64,000 nt of DNA from Novosphingobium sp. SG707 (GTDB lineage Bacteria; Pseudomonadota; Alphaproteobacteria; Sphingomonadales; Sphingomonadaceae): NCBI RefSeq assembly GCF_012275515.1, contig NZ_JAAZQL010000001.1, positions 479,006 through 543,005 of the forward strand, in the 5' to 3' direction. The first letter of the stretch is position 1, and every line of letters begins with the position of its first letter. This document shows, piece after piece, positions 15,642-24,441 of this stretch. The translations under genes and the position numbers were made by a program. The notes under the pieces are model-generated. The model had not been told where the DNA came from and ran no database searches. It saw only the letters and a program-made list of their open reading frames with translations.

Positions 15642-17132
15642 ATGTTCGACAGACGCGACTTTCTGATGAATGCCGGGTTGATCGGCGCCGGGGCAATGCT
15701 GCCGGCGGCGGGTCTGGCCAAGGGCGTGCTGGCGGCGGAAAAGGCCGATGTGGTGATCATCGGCGGCGGCCTTTCGGGGCTCAATTCGGCGCTGATGCTG
15801 GGCGATCTGGGGTTCAAGGTCGTGGTGCTGGAGGCCGGCGCGATGGTCGGCGGGCGGGTGAAAACGCTCGACACCAGCGAGGGCAAGCTGGATGTGGGCG
15901 CCAGCCAGATCGGGCGCGGCTATGCGCGGATCATCGATGCCTGCATGAAATTCGGGCTGAAACTGACGCCGGAGGACCGCGACCTGCTGCCCTTTGGCTT
16001 CCGTTACAAGGACCAGTGGATCGACCTGAAAACCTGGGCCGACAATCCGCTTAACAAGACCGTGGGCGAGGAGCGCAAGATTTCGCCGATGCTGATGGGT
16101 CAGGCGGTGACGAGCAAGTGGAACCCGTGCAAGGAATTGTCGGACTGGCTCGATCCGGCGCTGGCCTCGCAGGATATTTCGCTGCGGCAATTGATGGTGC
16201 AGAAGGGCTATTCGCCCGCCGCCATCGAATTGGCCTCCTATTCGGCGCCCGGCATCGGCATCGATGAAACCTCGATGCTGCGCATGTGGCAGGAGGAGAC
16301 GCGCGGGGCGGCGGACCGGCGCATCGGCGGGCGCGAGCATGAACAGCGTGATCATCCCTTTGGCGAAACCAACGATCACAATGCCATCGACGGGCTTTCC
16401 TCGATCAACAATATCGTGGGCGGCACCCAGCAATTGCCCTTCGCCATGGCGGCCAAACTGGGCGATGTGGTGCGCTTGAACAAACGCGTTGGCCGGATCG
16501 CGATGAGCGACAAGGGCGCGACCGTGACCTGCATCGACGGCACCGCCTATCAGGCGCGCTTTGTGATCTCCAGTCTGCCTTTCTCGATGCTGCGCGATGT
16601 GGAGATCACCGGCGGCCCCAATCCGATCGCGCGTGATGCCATTGCCCATATGCCCTATGCCAACACCGCGCGACTCTATCTCAGCGTGGAAAAGCCTTTC
16701 TGGAAGGCGGACGGCCTGCCCGCCAGTTTCTCGACCGACGGGCCGATCGGCATGTTCTGGGGCATCGACAACCACACCGGCGAGGGCAAGCATCGCGCGA
16801 TGGTGGTGATGGTGGGCAAGGTGGCGCAGGCTATTTCGCAGCGCGCCGATGCCGTGCCTTTCGTCCTGTCCGAACTGGAACGGCTGCGCCCCGCGTCCAA
16901 GGGGCTGCTCAAGGTGGTGGCCTATAAGGACTGGCTGCGCGATCCCTTGCAAAAGGGCTGCGGCTTCAGTCTGGCGCCCGGACAGGTCAACGCCTTTGGC
17001 CGCGATTTCATCAAGCCGTGGCAGGTGCTCCATTTCTGCGGCGAGCATACGCGGCGCAGCGATTACGGCATGGAAAGCGCGATGGAAAGCTCCGAACGCG
17101 TGGTGCTGGAGGTGGCCGAAAGGGCTGGCTGA
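15642..17132 (+). CDS. Tat-exported flavin amine oxidase family protein
   Basis: About 496 residues. A Tat leader DRRDFLMNAGLIGAGAMLPA is followed by the FAD-binding motif ADVVIIGGGLSGLNSA and VLEAGAMVGGRVKT, then the C-terminal FAD segment LHFCGEHTRRSDYGMESAMESSERV. This is the monoamine oxidase/phytoene-desaturase-like flavoprotein fold; oxidation of an amine or another C-H donor in the periplasm is likely. ATG at 15642 follows GGAAAAGAG; an in-frame ATG at 15627 is possible. It leads a plus-strand set of exported redox proteins. Confidence 0.87.
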   Translation: MFDRRDFLMNAGLIGAGAMLPAAGLAKGVLAAEKADVVIIGGGLSGLNSALMLGDLGFKVVVLEAGAMVGGRVKTLDTSEGKLDVGASQIGRGYARIIDACMKFGLKLTPEDRDLLPFGFRYKDQWIDLKTWADNPLNKTVGEERKISPMLMGQAVTSKWNPCKELSDWLDPALASQDISLRQLMVQKGYSPAAIELASYSAPGIGIDETSMLRMWQEETRGAADRRIGGREHEQRDHPFGETNDHNAIDGLSSINNIVGGTQQLPFAMAAKLGDVVRLNKRVGRIAMSDKGATVTCIDGTAYQARFVISSLPFSMLRDVEITGGPNPIARDAIAHMPYANTARLYLSVEKPFWKADGLPASFSTDGPIGMFWGIDNHTGEGKHRAMVVMVGKVAQAISQRADAVPFVLSELERLRPASKGLLKVVAYKDWLRDPLQKGCGFSLAPGQVNAFGRDFIKPWQVLHFCGEHTRRSDYGMESAMESSERVVLEVAERAG

Positions 17133-17170
17133 CCGGCTCTATCCGCTCGCCGGACAATGGTGACAACAGC

Positions 17171-17202
17171 GACTGCCCCGCGCCCGGCGCAGGGCAGTCT
17201 TT
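17171..17202 (+). terminator. Stem-loop with short T-run between amine oxidase and FGE-like genes
   Basis: GACTGCCC (17171-17178) pairs perfectly with GGGCAGTC (17192-17199) across a 13-nt GC-rich loop, followed by TTT. It may be a weak terminator or an attenuator that lowers expression of the downstream genes. Confidence 0.4.
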
Positions 17203-17248
17203 GCCCCCAAGAGCGCCGCGCAGGCGCAAAGGCATTGGGGAGACAATC

Positions 17249-18196
17249 ATGACATATCGATGGTTTCTGGCCGGATTGGCGCTGGCTGTTTCCCCGCCTG
17301 CCATGGCCGCGCCGAAGGCGATCCGCGATTGCAAGGATGCATGTCCGGCGATGGTGGTGGTCCCGGCGGGCCATTTCATCATGGGCGCCGATGCGGGCGA
17401 GGCCGACCGGCCCGAAGGCGCGCCCCATCCCGTCACCATCGCCTACGCCTTTGCGCTGGCCACGCGCGAGGTGACCAATGGCGATTATGCCGCCTTTGTC
17501 GCGGCCACCGGCTATGCCTCCTCGCGCGGGTGCCGCAGCCTTATCCGCGCCACGGGCAAGGTCGAGGCGATCCCCGATGCCGATTTCCGCCATCCGGGCG
17601 AGGGCGCAGGCGATGGTGCGCCCGACCGTCCGGTGGTCTGCGTGTCATGGCGCGATGCCAAGGCCTATACCGCATGGTTGAGCCAAAAGACCGGCAAGCC
17701 CTATCGCCTGCCCAGCGAGGCGGAATGGGAATATGCCGCGCGCGCAGGCACGAGCGAGGAATTCCCGTGGGCAGGCGGCGCGGCCAAGGCCTGCGTCCAT
17801 GCCAATGTGCTGGACGGCGATGGGATGGCCGATGGCGCGCTGGCGGTGTTTGGCGGGGCGGGGGGCATGGCGGCGGCTGTGCCTTGCCGCGATGGTTTTG
17901 CCGGGGCGGCGCCGGTGGGGTCCTATCCGCCTAATGCCTTTGGCCTGTACGATATGATCGGCAATGTCTGGGAATGGACGCAGGATTGCTATGTCGCGCC
18001 CTATCCCGCCGAGACCCCGCGCGATGGCCGCGCCTATGAGGTTTCGGGCGCCTGTCCGCGCCGCGCGGTGCGGGGCGGGAGCTGGATTTCGGCGGCTTTC
18101 CGCAACCGGGTGACATGGCGCGGGCGCGATCCGGAGGATCAGGTGAGCTGGATTTTTGGTTTCCGCGTCGCGCGCGATCTGGTGGACGGCAAATGA
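17249..18196 (+). CDS. FGE-sulfatase-fold protein lacking the catalytic cysteines, exported
   Basis: 315 residues with a Sec signal peptide (WFLAGLALAVSPPAMAA). The sulfatase-modifying-factor/FGE fold shows in VVPAGHFIMGAD, REVTNGDYAAFV, YRLPSEAEWEYAARAG, YDMIGNVWEWTQDCY and AVRGGSWISAAFRNR. True formylglycine-generating enzymes carry two cysteines just after the RGGSW stretch; here that stretch (SAAFRNRVTWRGRD) has none, so formylglycine formation is unlikely and no sulfatase is seen nearby. The stop overlaps the molybdenum hydroxylase start (ATGA). Its role could be maturation of, or partnership with, the co-expressed exported oxidoreductase. Confidence 0.85.
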   Translation: MTYRWFLAGLALAVSPPAMAAPKAIRDCKDACPAMVVVPAGHFIMGADAGEADRPEGAPHPVTIAYAFALATREVTNGDYAAFVAATGYASSRGCRSLIRATGKVEAIPDADFRHPGEGAGDGAPDRPVVCVSWRDAKAYTAWLSQKTGKPYRLPSEAEWEYAARAGTSEEFPWAGGAAKACVHANVLDGDGMADGALAVFGGAGGMAAAVPCRDGFAGAAPVGSYPPNAFGLYDMIGNVWEWTQDCYVAPYPAETPRDGRAYEVSGACPRRAVRGGSWISAAFRNRVTWRGRDPEDQVSWIFGFRVARDLVDGK

Positions 18197-20376
18197 GCCG
18201 CGTGCTCAATCTCAGCCGCCGCGAAATGCTGCATGGGCTGGGCGCGGGTGTGCTGGCGCTGGGCTTTGGCTTTCCCGCGCGGGCGCAGGGCGTGGCGGGC
18301 TTTGGCGCGATGATCGCGATTGCGCCCGATGGCGCGGTGCATTTCACCTGCCCCTCGTCCGAAATGGGGCAGGGGACGCAGGAGACTCTGGCCCGCCTCG
18401 TGGCCGAGGAGCTGGATTGCGACTGGGCGCGGATGCAGGTGCTGCTGCCATGGGCCGACCGGGCCTTCATCAACCCCGGCATGGGCAAGCAGATGACGGC
18501 CAACAGCGCAACCACGGTGGGCTATTTCCTGCCCTTGCGCCGGGCCGGGGCGGCGGCGCGCGCGATGCTGATACAGGCTGGCGCGGCGCGCTGGGGTGTG
18601 GCGGTGGACCAGATTTCGACGCAGGCGGGCGAGGTGGTTCATGCGGCCAGCGGGCGGCGGCTGACCTATGGCGCGCTGGCGGCGGAGGCGGCGCGTCTGC
18701 CGGTGCCGGGCGATGTGGCTCTGAAATCCCCTGCCGATTTCCGCCTGATCGGGGGCAAAAGCCCGCGCAAGGATCTGCTGCCCAAGGTGACGGGCCGGGC
18801 CGAGTTCGGCGTCGATGTGATGCGCCCCGATATGCTGGTGGGCGCGCTGGCGCTGGCCCCGCATCCGCGTGCAAAGGTCGAGGCGGCCAATCTGGCGCAG
18901 GTGAAGGCCATGCCGGGCGTCGTGGCGGTGGTGCCGGTCGATGGCGGCTATGCGGTGCTGGCCCCGCGTTTCTGGACCGCGAAAAAGGCGGCGGAGGCGT
19001 TGAAACTGACCGTCCTTTCCTCGCCCGCGGCGGGGGTGGATGACAAGGCGATTGATGCCGCGCTGACCCGCGCCTTTGCGGAAAAGGCGCCGCTACCTTT
19101 TCCCGATTTTGATTTTTCCACCATGCGGCCGCGTGCGGGCGGGGGCGACAAGGCCGCCGTTCTCGCCGCCATCGCCGCCGCCCCGCGCCGGGTGGAGGCC
19201 GACTATGACGTGCCCTATCTGGCCCATGCCGCGATGGAGCCGTTGAATTGCAGCGCGATTCTGGCCGATGGACAATTGACCCTGCGCGGGCCGATGCAAT
19301 CGCCAGAGGACGTGCGCGCGCTGGCGGCCAAAATGGCGGGCTTGCCGCTCGACAAGGTGCGGGTGGAGGTGACGTTTCTGGGCGGCGGGTTTGGCCGCAA
19401 ATGGGCGACCGATTTCCCGATCCCCGCGATGCAGGCCGCGATGGCCGTGCCGGGGCGCTGGGTCAAACTGATCTGGACGCGGGAAAATGATCTGGCGATG
19501 GACCAGTTCCGCCCGGCCTATCGCGTGAAGAGCGTGGCCGGGATCGGCGCGGATGGGGCCTTGGTCGCGGTCCACAGCCGGATCGCGGGGCAATCGATCA
19601 ACACCTATCACGGACGTCGCGGTTTTCCCGGCATGGCCGATCCCACGGCGGCGGGGCTGCTGATCTATGGCTGCTATGCCGCGCCGATGAAGCTGATGGA
19701 GTTTCACGAGGCCGATCTGGCGATCCCGGTCGGCTTCTGGCGGTCCGTCACGATGAGCCAGAACACGTTCTTTGCCGAAAGCTTCATCGACGAAGTGGCG
19801 CGGGCGGCGGGCCGCGATCCCTATGCCTATCGCCGTGATCTGCTTGCCGGTGAGCCGCGCATCCAGCGCGCGCTGGACAAGGCCGCCGCGATGATCGGTT
19901 GGGATCGGCCCAAGGCGAAGGGCGTGGGGCGCGGCATCGCGTTCACCTATAATGAGGGCCATGTCTGCGCGCAGGCGGTCGAGGTGCGGGTGAGCGCCGA
20001 CAAGGGCAAGCGCAAGCTGGCGATCCGGCGGATCGTGGCGGCGTTTGATTGCGGGGTGATGGTCGATCCGGCGGGGGTGGAAAGCCAGATCAGCGGCGGC
20101 ATCATCTTTGGCCTTCAGGCCGCGCTGTGGGGCGGGGTCTCCTTTGCCGACGGGCGGCCCCAGATCAGCAATTTCAACGATGTGCGCCTGCCGGGCCTTG
20201 CCGATGTGCCGCCCATCGAGGTCGCGCTGATCCCCAGCGGGGCCAAACCGGGCAATGCGGGCGAGGCAGGGACGCCGCCGATTGCCCCGGCCCTTGCCAA
20301 TGCCATAGCGGACGCGGGCGCGGGCCGGGTGCGCCGCCTGCCTCTGTCGCTTCGTTTTGAACTGGAAAAAGCATGA
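18193..20376 (+). CDS. Molybdopterin-binding hydroxylase large subunit (isoquinoline 1-oxidoreductase beta-like)
   Basis: 727 residues. A Tat leader [19 protein letters not shown] is followed by a xanthine-dehydrogenase-family molybdenum domain of the IorB type: [44 protein letters not shown] and [12 protein letters not shown]. The active-site glutamate lies in the C-terminal segment [10 protein letters not shown]. It hydroxylates an aromatic or aldehyde carbon with water, passing electrons through the small 2Fe-2S subunit encoded next. It overlaps both neighbours by ATGA. A cytochrome c partner, common in this group, is not encoded here, and neither are cofactor-insertion chaperones. Confidence 0.9.
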   Translation: MSRVLNLSRREMLHGLGAGVLALGFGFPARAQGVAGFGAMIAIAPDGAVHFTCPSSEMGQGTQETLARLVAEELDCDWARMQVLLPWADRAFINPGMGKQMTANSATTVGYFLPLRRAGAAARAMLIQAGAARWGVAVDQISTQAGEVVHAASGRRLTYGALAAEAARLPVPGDVALKSPADFRLIGGKSPRKDLLPKVTGRAEFGVDVMRPDMLVGALALAPHPRAKVEAANLAQVKAMPGVVAVVPVDGGYAVLAPRFWTAKKAAEALKLTVLSSPAAGVDDKAIDAALTRAFAEKAPLPFPDFDFSTMRPRAGGGDKAAVLAAIAAAPRRVEADYDVPYLAHAAMEPLNCSAILADGQLTLRGPMQSPEDVRALAAKMAGLPLDKVRVEVTFLGGGFGRKWATDFPIPAMQAAMAVPGRWVKLIWTRENDLAMDQFRPAYRVKSVAGIGADGALVAVHSRIAGQSINTYHGRRGFPGMADPTAAGLLIYGCYAAPMKLMEFHEADLAIPVGFWRSVTMSQNTFFAESFIDEVARAAGRDPYAYRRDLLAGEPRIQRALDKAAAMIGWDRPKAKGVGRGIAFTYNEGHVCAQAVEVRVSADKGKRKLAIRRIVAAFDCGVMVDPAGVESQISGGIIFGLQAALWGGVSFADGRPQISNFNDVRLPGLADVPPIEVALIPSGAKPGNAGEAGTPPIAPALANAIADAGAGRVRRLPLSLRFELEKA

Positions 20377-20822
20377 TCACGATCACGGTCAATGGACAGG
20401 AACGCAAGTTCGAGGCCGACGAGGAAACGCCCCTGCTCTGGGCCCTGCGCGAGGATCTGGGGCTGACGGGCACCAAATTCGGCTGCGGGGCGGGGCTGTG
20501 CGGCGCCTGCACCGTGCATGTCGATGGCGAGCCGATGCGCGCCTGCCAGATCCCGGTGAACATGGCGCAGGGGCGCAGCATCACCACCATTGAGGGGCTG
20601 ACCCCGGCGCAGGGCATTCATGCGGTGCAGGCGGCATGGGTGGCGGCCCAGGTGCCGCAATGCGGTTATTGCCAGCCCGGCATGATCATGGCGGTGGCCG
20701 GACTGCTCAAATCCAATCCGCGCCCGGATGCCGCCGCTGTCCGTGCCGGGGTGACGAACCTGTGCCGCTGCGGCACCTATCCCCGGATCGTGGCCGCCAT
20801 TGCGCAGCTCAGCTCAGGCTGA
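20373..20822 (+). CDS. 2Fe-2S small subunit of the molybdenum hydroxylase
   Basis: 149 residues with the plant-ferredoxin-type cluster Cys38, Cys43, Cys46 and Cys58 (CGAGLCGAC) and the second [2Fe-2S] helical domain containing [10 protein letters not shown] and [11 protein letters not shown]. This is the standard small subunit of IorAB-type hydroxylases. It has no leader of its own and would be exported folded with the Tat-tagged large subunit. Its ATG overlaps the large subunit stop, and its 3' end overlaps the convergent Gfo/Idh gene by 14 nt. Confidence 0.94.
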   Translation: MITITVNGQERKFEADEETPLLWALREDLGLTGTKFGCGAGLCGACTVHVDGEPMRACQIPVNMAQGRSITTIEGLTPAQGIHAVQAAWVAAQVPQCGYCQPGMIMAVAGLLKSNPRPDAAAVRAGVTNLCRCGTYPRIVAAIAQLSSG

Positions 20823-21840
20823 TCCTGCGCCCCTGCTCGGCGCTGGCCATGCCTGCTTCCAGCACTTCCATCACGGCGATCGCCTGTTCGGCCGGGACGG
20901 GGTTTTCGCCCTTGCCGTGCAGCGCATCGGCCAGAGCCTGCCAGAACAGGCGATAGTCGCCGCGTTCATTGGGCACGGGGGCGGATCGCGACGGATCGGC
21001 GCCATCGGTGAAAGATCCGATGGCCGGGTCCAGCCCCCAATCCGGCCCGCCCGGCGCGGCGCCGCCCAAAATGGCCGGTTCCTGCGGGTCGATGCCCGGT
21101 TTGATCCAACTGCCCCCGGTCCCATGCACGGCAAAGCGCAAGGCATGGTCGGCGGCCAGTTTGCTGGAGCGCAGGACCGCGCGGCGGCCGGGATAATGCA
21201 GAACCACATGAAACCAGTCGGGCGCGGGCGCACCGGGGCGCAGCGCGGCCAGATCGGCGGTGACGGCATCGGGGCGGCCAAACAGGCACAGCGCCTGATC
21301 GACCAGATGCGGCCCCAGGTCGAGCCATGATCCGCCCGCGCGCGCCTCTTTCCACACCGCCGCGGGAACTGGACGCCAGCGGTCGAAATGGCTTTCGAAA
21401 TGGACGATCTCGCCCAGACGCCCTTCGCCGATCAGCCGACGCAGGGTGAGGAAATCGGCGTCCCAGCGGCGGTTCTGAAAGGCGGTCAGCATCTTGCCGC
21501 TGATCCGGGCGGTATGGGCCATGGCGCGGGCATCGGCGGCGGTGGTGGCAAAGGGCTTGTCCACCACGACATGCTTGCTCGCCCGCAGCGCGGCGATGGC
21601 GTGCTGGGCGTGATAGTCATCGGGGCTGGCGACAATGACCAGATCCACATCGGGCCGCGCCAGCAGGGCGTCGACATCGGGCACGACCGTCATGCCCGGC
21701 AGGCCCGCATGGACCTTGGCCGGATCGCGCGAGACCACGGCGCGCAACGCCAGCCCCGGCGTCAGCGCGACAAAGGGGGCATGGAACACGCGCCCGGCAA
21801 GGCCATAGCCGATCAGGCCGACGCCAATTTCGCGCATCAT
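20809..21840 (-). CDS. Gfo/Idh/MocA family oxidoreductase
   Basis: 343 residues with an N-terminal Rossmann motif [16 protein letters not shown], the catalytic-lysine segment [10 protein letters not shown] and [10 protein letters not shown], and a C-terminal alpha/beta domain with [14 protein letters not shown]. It is an NAD(P)-dependent dehydrogenase acting on sugars, inositols or related polyols in the cytoplasm. AAAGGAG precedes the double ATG at 21840. It appears to be a single-gene unit and may not belong to the oxidative pathway beside it. Confidence 0.9.
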   Translation of the reverse strand: MMREIGVGLIGYGLAGRVFHAPFVALTPGLALRAVVSRDPAKVHAGLPGMTVVPDVDALLARPDVDLVIVASPDDYHAQHAIAALRASKHVVVDKPFATTAADARAMAHTARISGKMLTAFQNRRWDADFLTLRRLIGEGRLGEIVHFESHFDRWRPVPAAVWKEARAGGSWLDLGPHLVDQALCLFGRPDAVTADLAALRPGAPAPDWFHVVLHYPGRRAVLRSSKLAADHALRFAVHGTGGSWIKPGIDPQEPAILGGAAPGGPDWGLDPAIGSFTDGADPSRSAPVPNERGDYRLFWQALADALHGKGENPVPAEQAIAVMEVLEAGMASAEQGRRISLS

Positions 21841-21949
21841 TCATGCTCCTTTCGCTGTATCCTCTGCCCGGCCTCTAATCGCTTTGCCCGCCCGTGCCCA
21901 GAGCGTTGTGAGCCCGCATCGCCATCGGCCAAAGGGCGTTCGGGCACCG

Positions 21950-23344
21950 CTATTCCAGCCCCAATTGCCCGCGATCCACCAGCGAGGCGGCCAGTTCCGC
22001 GCGCGAGGCCGAGACGCGATATTCGGCATCGACCTGGCGCAGGCGGGCATCGGCGGCGGCTTCCTCGCGCAGGTTGACCAACAGGAAATCGCTGGCGCCA
22101 AGGCTGAAGCGCCGCCTTTCGGCCTCGGCCATGCGGGCGGCAAGGCCTGCCTCATCATGGGCCAGATGCGCCAGCTTGTCGGACCCTGTCACCTGCGTTT
22201 TCAGATTGGCGATCTCGACCGACAATTGCTGTTCCAGCAGGCGGCGGCGCTGGACCAGCGCGTCGGTCTCGGCGGCGGCTTCGGCGATCTTGCCGCGCGC
22301 CTGCCGCTGTTCCAGCGGCATGGTGAAGCGCAGGCCGACAATGGCTTCTGCCGGGCGGCGAACATAGCCCATGGGGCCGCCATCGCCGATATCCTTCGAC
22401 CCTTCGACGCGCAGGTCGAGCCGGGGGCGCAGTTCATTCCGGGCCATCGCGCTGCGGGCCGAAGCCTGCGCCAGCCTCGTCATCAGCATCTGCATATCGG
22501 GCCGCGCCTTGATCGCTTCCTCCTCGCTCTGACCCAGCGGCGGGGCAAGGCGGGGCAGGGCGGCGGGCAAATCCTCGGCCCCGGGTACGATGGGCTGGCC
22601 CTCTTCGTTGCGCCAGAACAGCGAGAGCGCGTTGGCCTGTATCGCCAGATCCTGTTGAGCGCGCACCAGCAGGGATTGGCGGCGCACGATATTCTGCTGA
22701 TTTTCCACCACCAGCATGGCCTGACGCGCGCCCGCTTTCACTTGCTTTTCAATCGAGGCCTGCCGCGCGGAGGCCAGTTCGAGCAGGTCCTGATAGATGC
22801 GCAGGCGCTGTCCGGCCGCCACCCATTGCTGATAGGCCTCGATGGCTCGCCTCTGCACGCCGACCGCCACCATCTCGCGCTCCATCTCGGCCAGATCGGT
22901 GTCCAGCCCGGCGATCTGCATCCGCCCCCGCCGCTCGTCAATCAGCCGGTCGCGCAGCAGCGAGAAGACCGCGCCCACCTTCACCTCGCCCAGCGAATTG
23001 GTGACGGATTTGCCGTCATAGGAGGGAAACGGCCCCATCGAGAGGCGATAGCCCGCGTAATAATTGCCGCCGTTGGATGTCAGCGGGCGGGTGGCCTTGG
23101 CCTCGGCGGCGGCATTGTCATAATAGCCCAGCGCCCGCCATTGCACATCGCCATCGAACACCAGATCATACAGGCCCTGCGTCGAGAGCAGCCGCGCATC
23201 GGCCTGTTTCTGGCGCGCCACGGCCTCAAGGATCTGCGGCGCATGGGCGGCCGAGGAGGCCAGCACCTGTTTCAGCGTCAATTCCGCCGCCCCGGCCGCG
23301 GGCGCCGCCAAAGCCAGCGCCATGCCCATAAAAGCGCGGATCAC
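21950..23344 (-). CDS. TolC-family outer-membrane efflux protein
   Basis: 464 residues with a signal peptide ending near GAAE and long alpha-helical repeats typical of TolC/OEP: LTLKQVLASSAAHAPQILEA, two coiled-coil blocks rich in Ala, Gln, Arg and Glu, and the C-terminal DAEYRVSASRAELAASL. It starts with GTG at 23344, overlapping the HlyD stop (GTGA). It forms the outer-membrane channel for the HlyD/ABC pair encoded just upstream and is the last gene of that operon. Confidence 0.88.
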   Translation of the reverse strand: MIRAFMGMALALAAPAAGAAELTLKQVLASSAAHAPQILEAVARQKQADARLLSTQGLYDLVFDGDVQWRALGYYDNAAAEAKATRPLTSNGGNYYAGYRLSMGPFPSYDGKSVTNSLGEVKVGAVFSLLRDRLIDERRGRMQIAGLDTDLAEMEREMVAVGVQRRAIEAYQQWVAAGQRLRIYQDLLELASARQASIEKQVKAGARQAMLVVENQQNIVRRQSLLVRAQQDLAIQANALSLFWRNEEGQPIVPGAEDLPAALPRLAPPLGQSEEEAIKARPDMQMLMTRLAQASARSAMARNELRPRLDLRVEGSKDIGDGGPMGYVRRPAEAIVGLRFTMPLEQRQARGKIAEAAAETDALVQRRRLLEQQLSVEIANLKTQVTGSDKLAHLAHDEAGLAARMAEAERRRFSLGASDFLLVNLREEAAADARLRQVDAEYRVSASRAELAASLVDRGQLGLE

Positions 23345-24441
23345 TTGCCCTCCTCCTCATAGGAATCCTTGGCCTTGGATTTGCTCTTGGCCTTGTCGCC
23401 CTTGTCGGACAGCGCCTTGCCCAGACCCTTGCGCGGGCCGGGATTTTCGGGCGGCGTCATTTCCAGCGGGAAGTCATTGAGCTGACGCCACAATTCATAG
23501 CCGACGCTGACCGTGTTCATCTGGATCCAGCCTCGCACCTTCGATCCCAGCCGGACGAAATTGCTGTCCGGCCAAGCCCGCGCGCCCGGCATCGGTTCGA
23601 CCAGCACACGGAACAGGCCATTGTCCAGCGCCGAAGGGTCGATCGAACGCACCCGCCCGTCAAACATGCCCTGCGCCACCGAGGGCCAGCCGCTGAACTG
23701 GATCGCGGGCCAGCCTTCGAAATTCAGCCGCACCCGCTGGCCGCGCCGCACCATGGCGACATCGCGCCCGTCGATCTGCAATTCGACCACGCGCCGGGAA
23801 TTTTCAGGCGCCAGAGTGGCCAGCCAGTCGCCCGCGCTGACCAGAGCCGCGCCTACGCTGGTGTTGATCGCCTGAATGCGCCCGTCGCGCGGGGCGCGCA
23901 CCACCTGTGCCGACTGACGATTGAGGGCGATGTCCACCCGGCTCAGCTTGGCCTTGGCCTCGGCCAGTTTGGCGGCATGTTCGGCCACCTTGATCTGGGT
24001 GTTTTCATAATCGCGCCGCGCCGCCAAACCGTCGGCATAGAGCGAACGGGTGCGTTCCACATCCAGCTTGGCCACGGCCATGGCCTGAGCGACGGAATCG
24101 ATCTGGGCCAGAACCTGCGCGCGCTCGGCACCCATGCGGGTCAGGACATCGGGGTCATTGTCGACGATGCGCGCGATGGGTGCGCCTGCCTTCACCTCCT
24201 GCCCGTCATTCACATACCATTGCTCCACCCGGCCCGGCACAAGCGCTGTGACCTGCTGCACCCGGTCATGCGGGTCGAGCGCGGTCACGCTGCCCCGGCC
24301 CGGCGCGGTCTGCACCCATGGCACCAGCAGCAGGAAGGCGACAATGGCGGGGATGGACAGGGCGATCATCCATGCCACCACCCGCATCACGCGCGGCGGG
24401 CGCATGGCGCTCAGCGTGGCGAAACGCTCGAACCGGCTCAT
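23341..24441 (-). CDS. HlyD-family periplasmic adaptor
   Basis: 366 residues: a single N-terminal membrane anchor (WMIALSIPAIVAFLLLVPWV), a split lipoyl/barrel-sandwich domain (VTALVPGRVEQWYVNDGQEV and VRAPRDGRIQAINTSVG), a long coiled coil between them, a beta-barrel region and a Lys/Asp/Glu-rich tail. It bridges the ABC subunit and TolC. The start overlaps the ABC stop and the stop overlaps the TolC start, so the three are strictly coupled. The charged tail (KAKSKSKAKD) is unusual for the family. Confidence 0.88.
   Translation of the reverse strand: MSRFERFATLSAMRPPRVMRVVAWMIALSIPAIVAFLLLVPWVQTAPGRGSVTALDPHDRVQQVTALVPGRVEQWYVNDGQEVKAGAPIARIVDNDPDVLTRMGAERAQVLAQIDSVAQAMAVAKLDVERTRSLYADGLAARRDYENTQIKVAEHAAKLAEAKAKLSRVDIALNRQSAQVVRAPRDGRIQAINTSVGAALVSAGDWLATLAPENSRRVVELQIDGRDVAMVRRGQRVRLNFEGWPAIQFSGWPSVAQGMFDGRVRSIDPSALDNGLFRVLVEPMPGARAWPDSNFVRLGSKVRGWIQMNTVSVGYELWRQLNDFPLEMTPPENPGPRKGLGKALSDKGDKAKSKSKAKDSYEEEGK

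Noticed and set aside
17249..18196. Genuine formylglycine-generating enzyme
   Set aside because: The fold is present but the two active-site cysteines after RGGSW are missing and no sulfatase gene is nearby.
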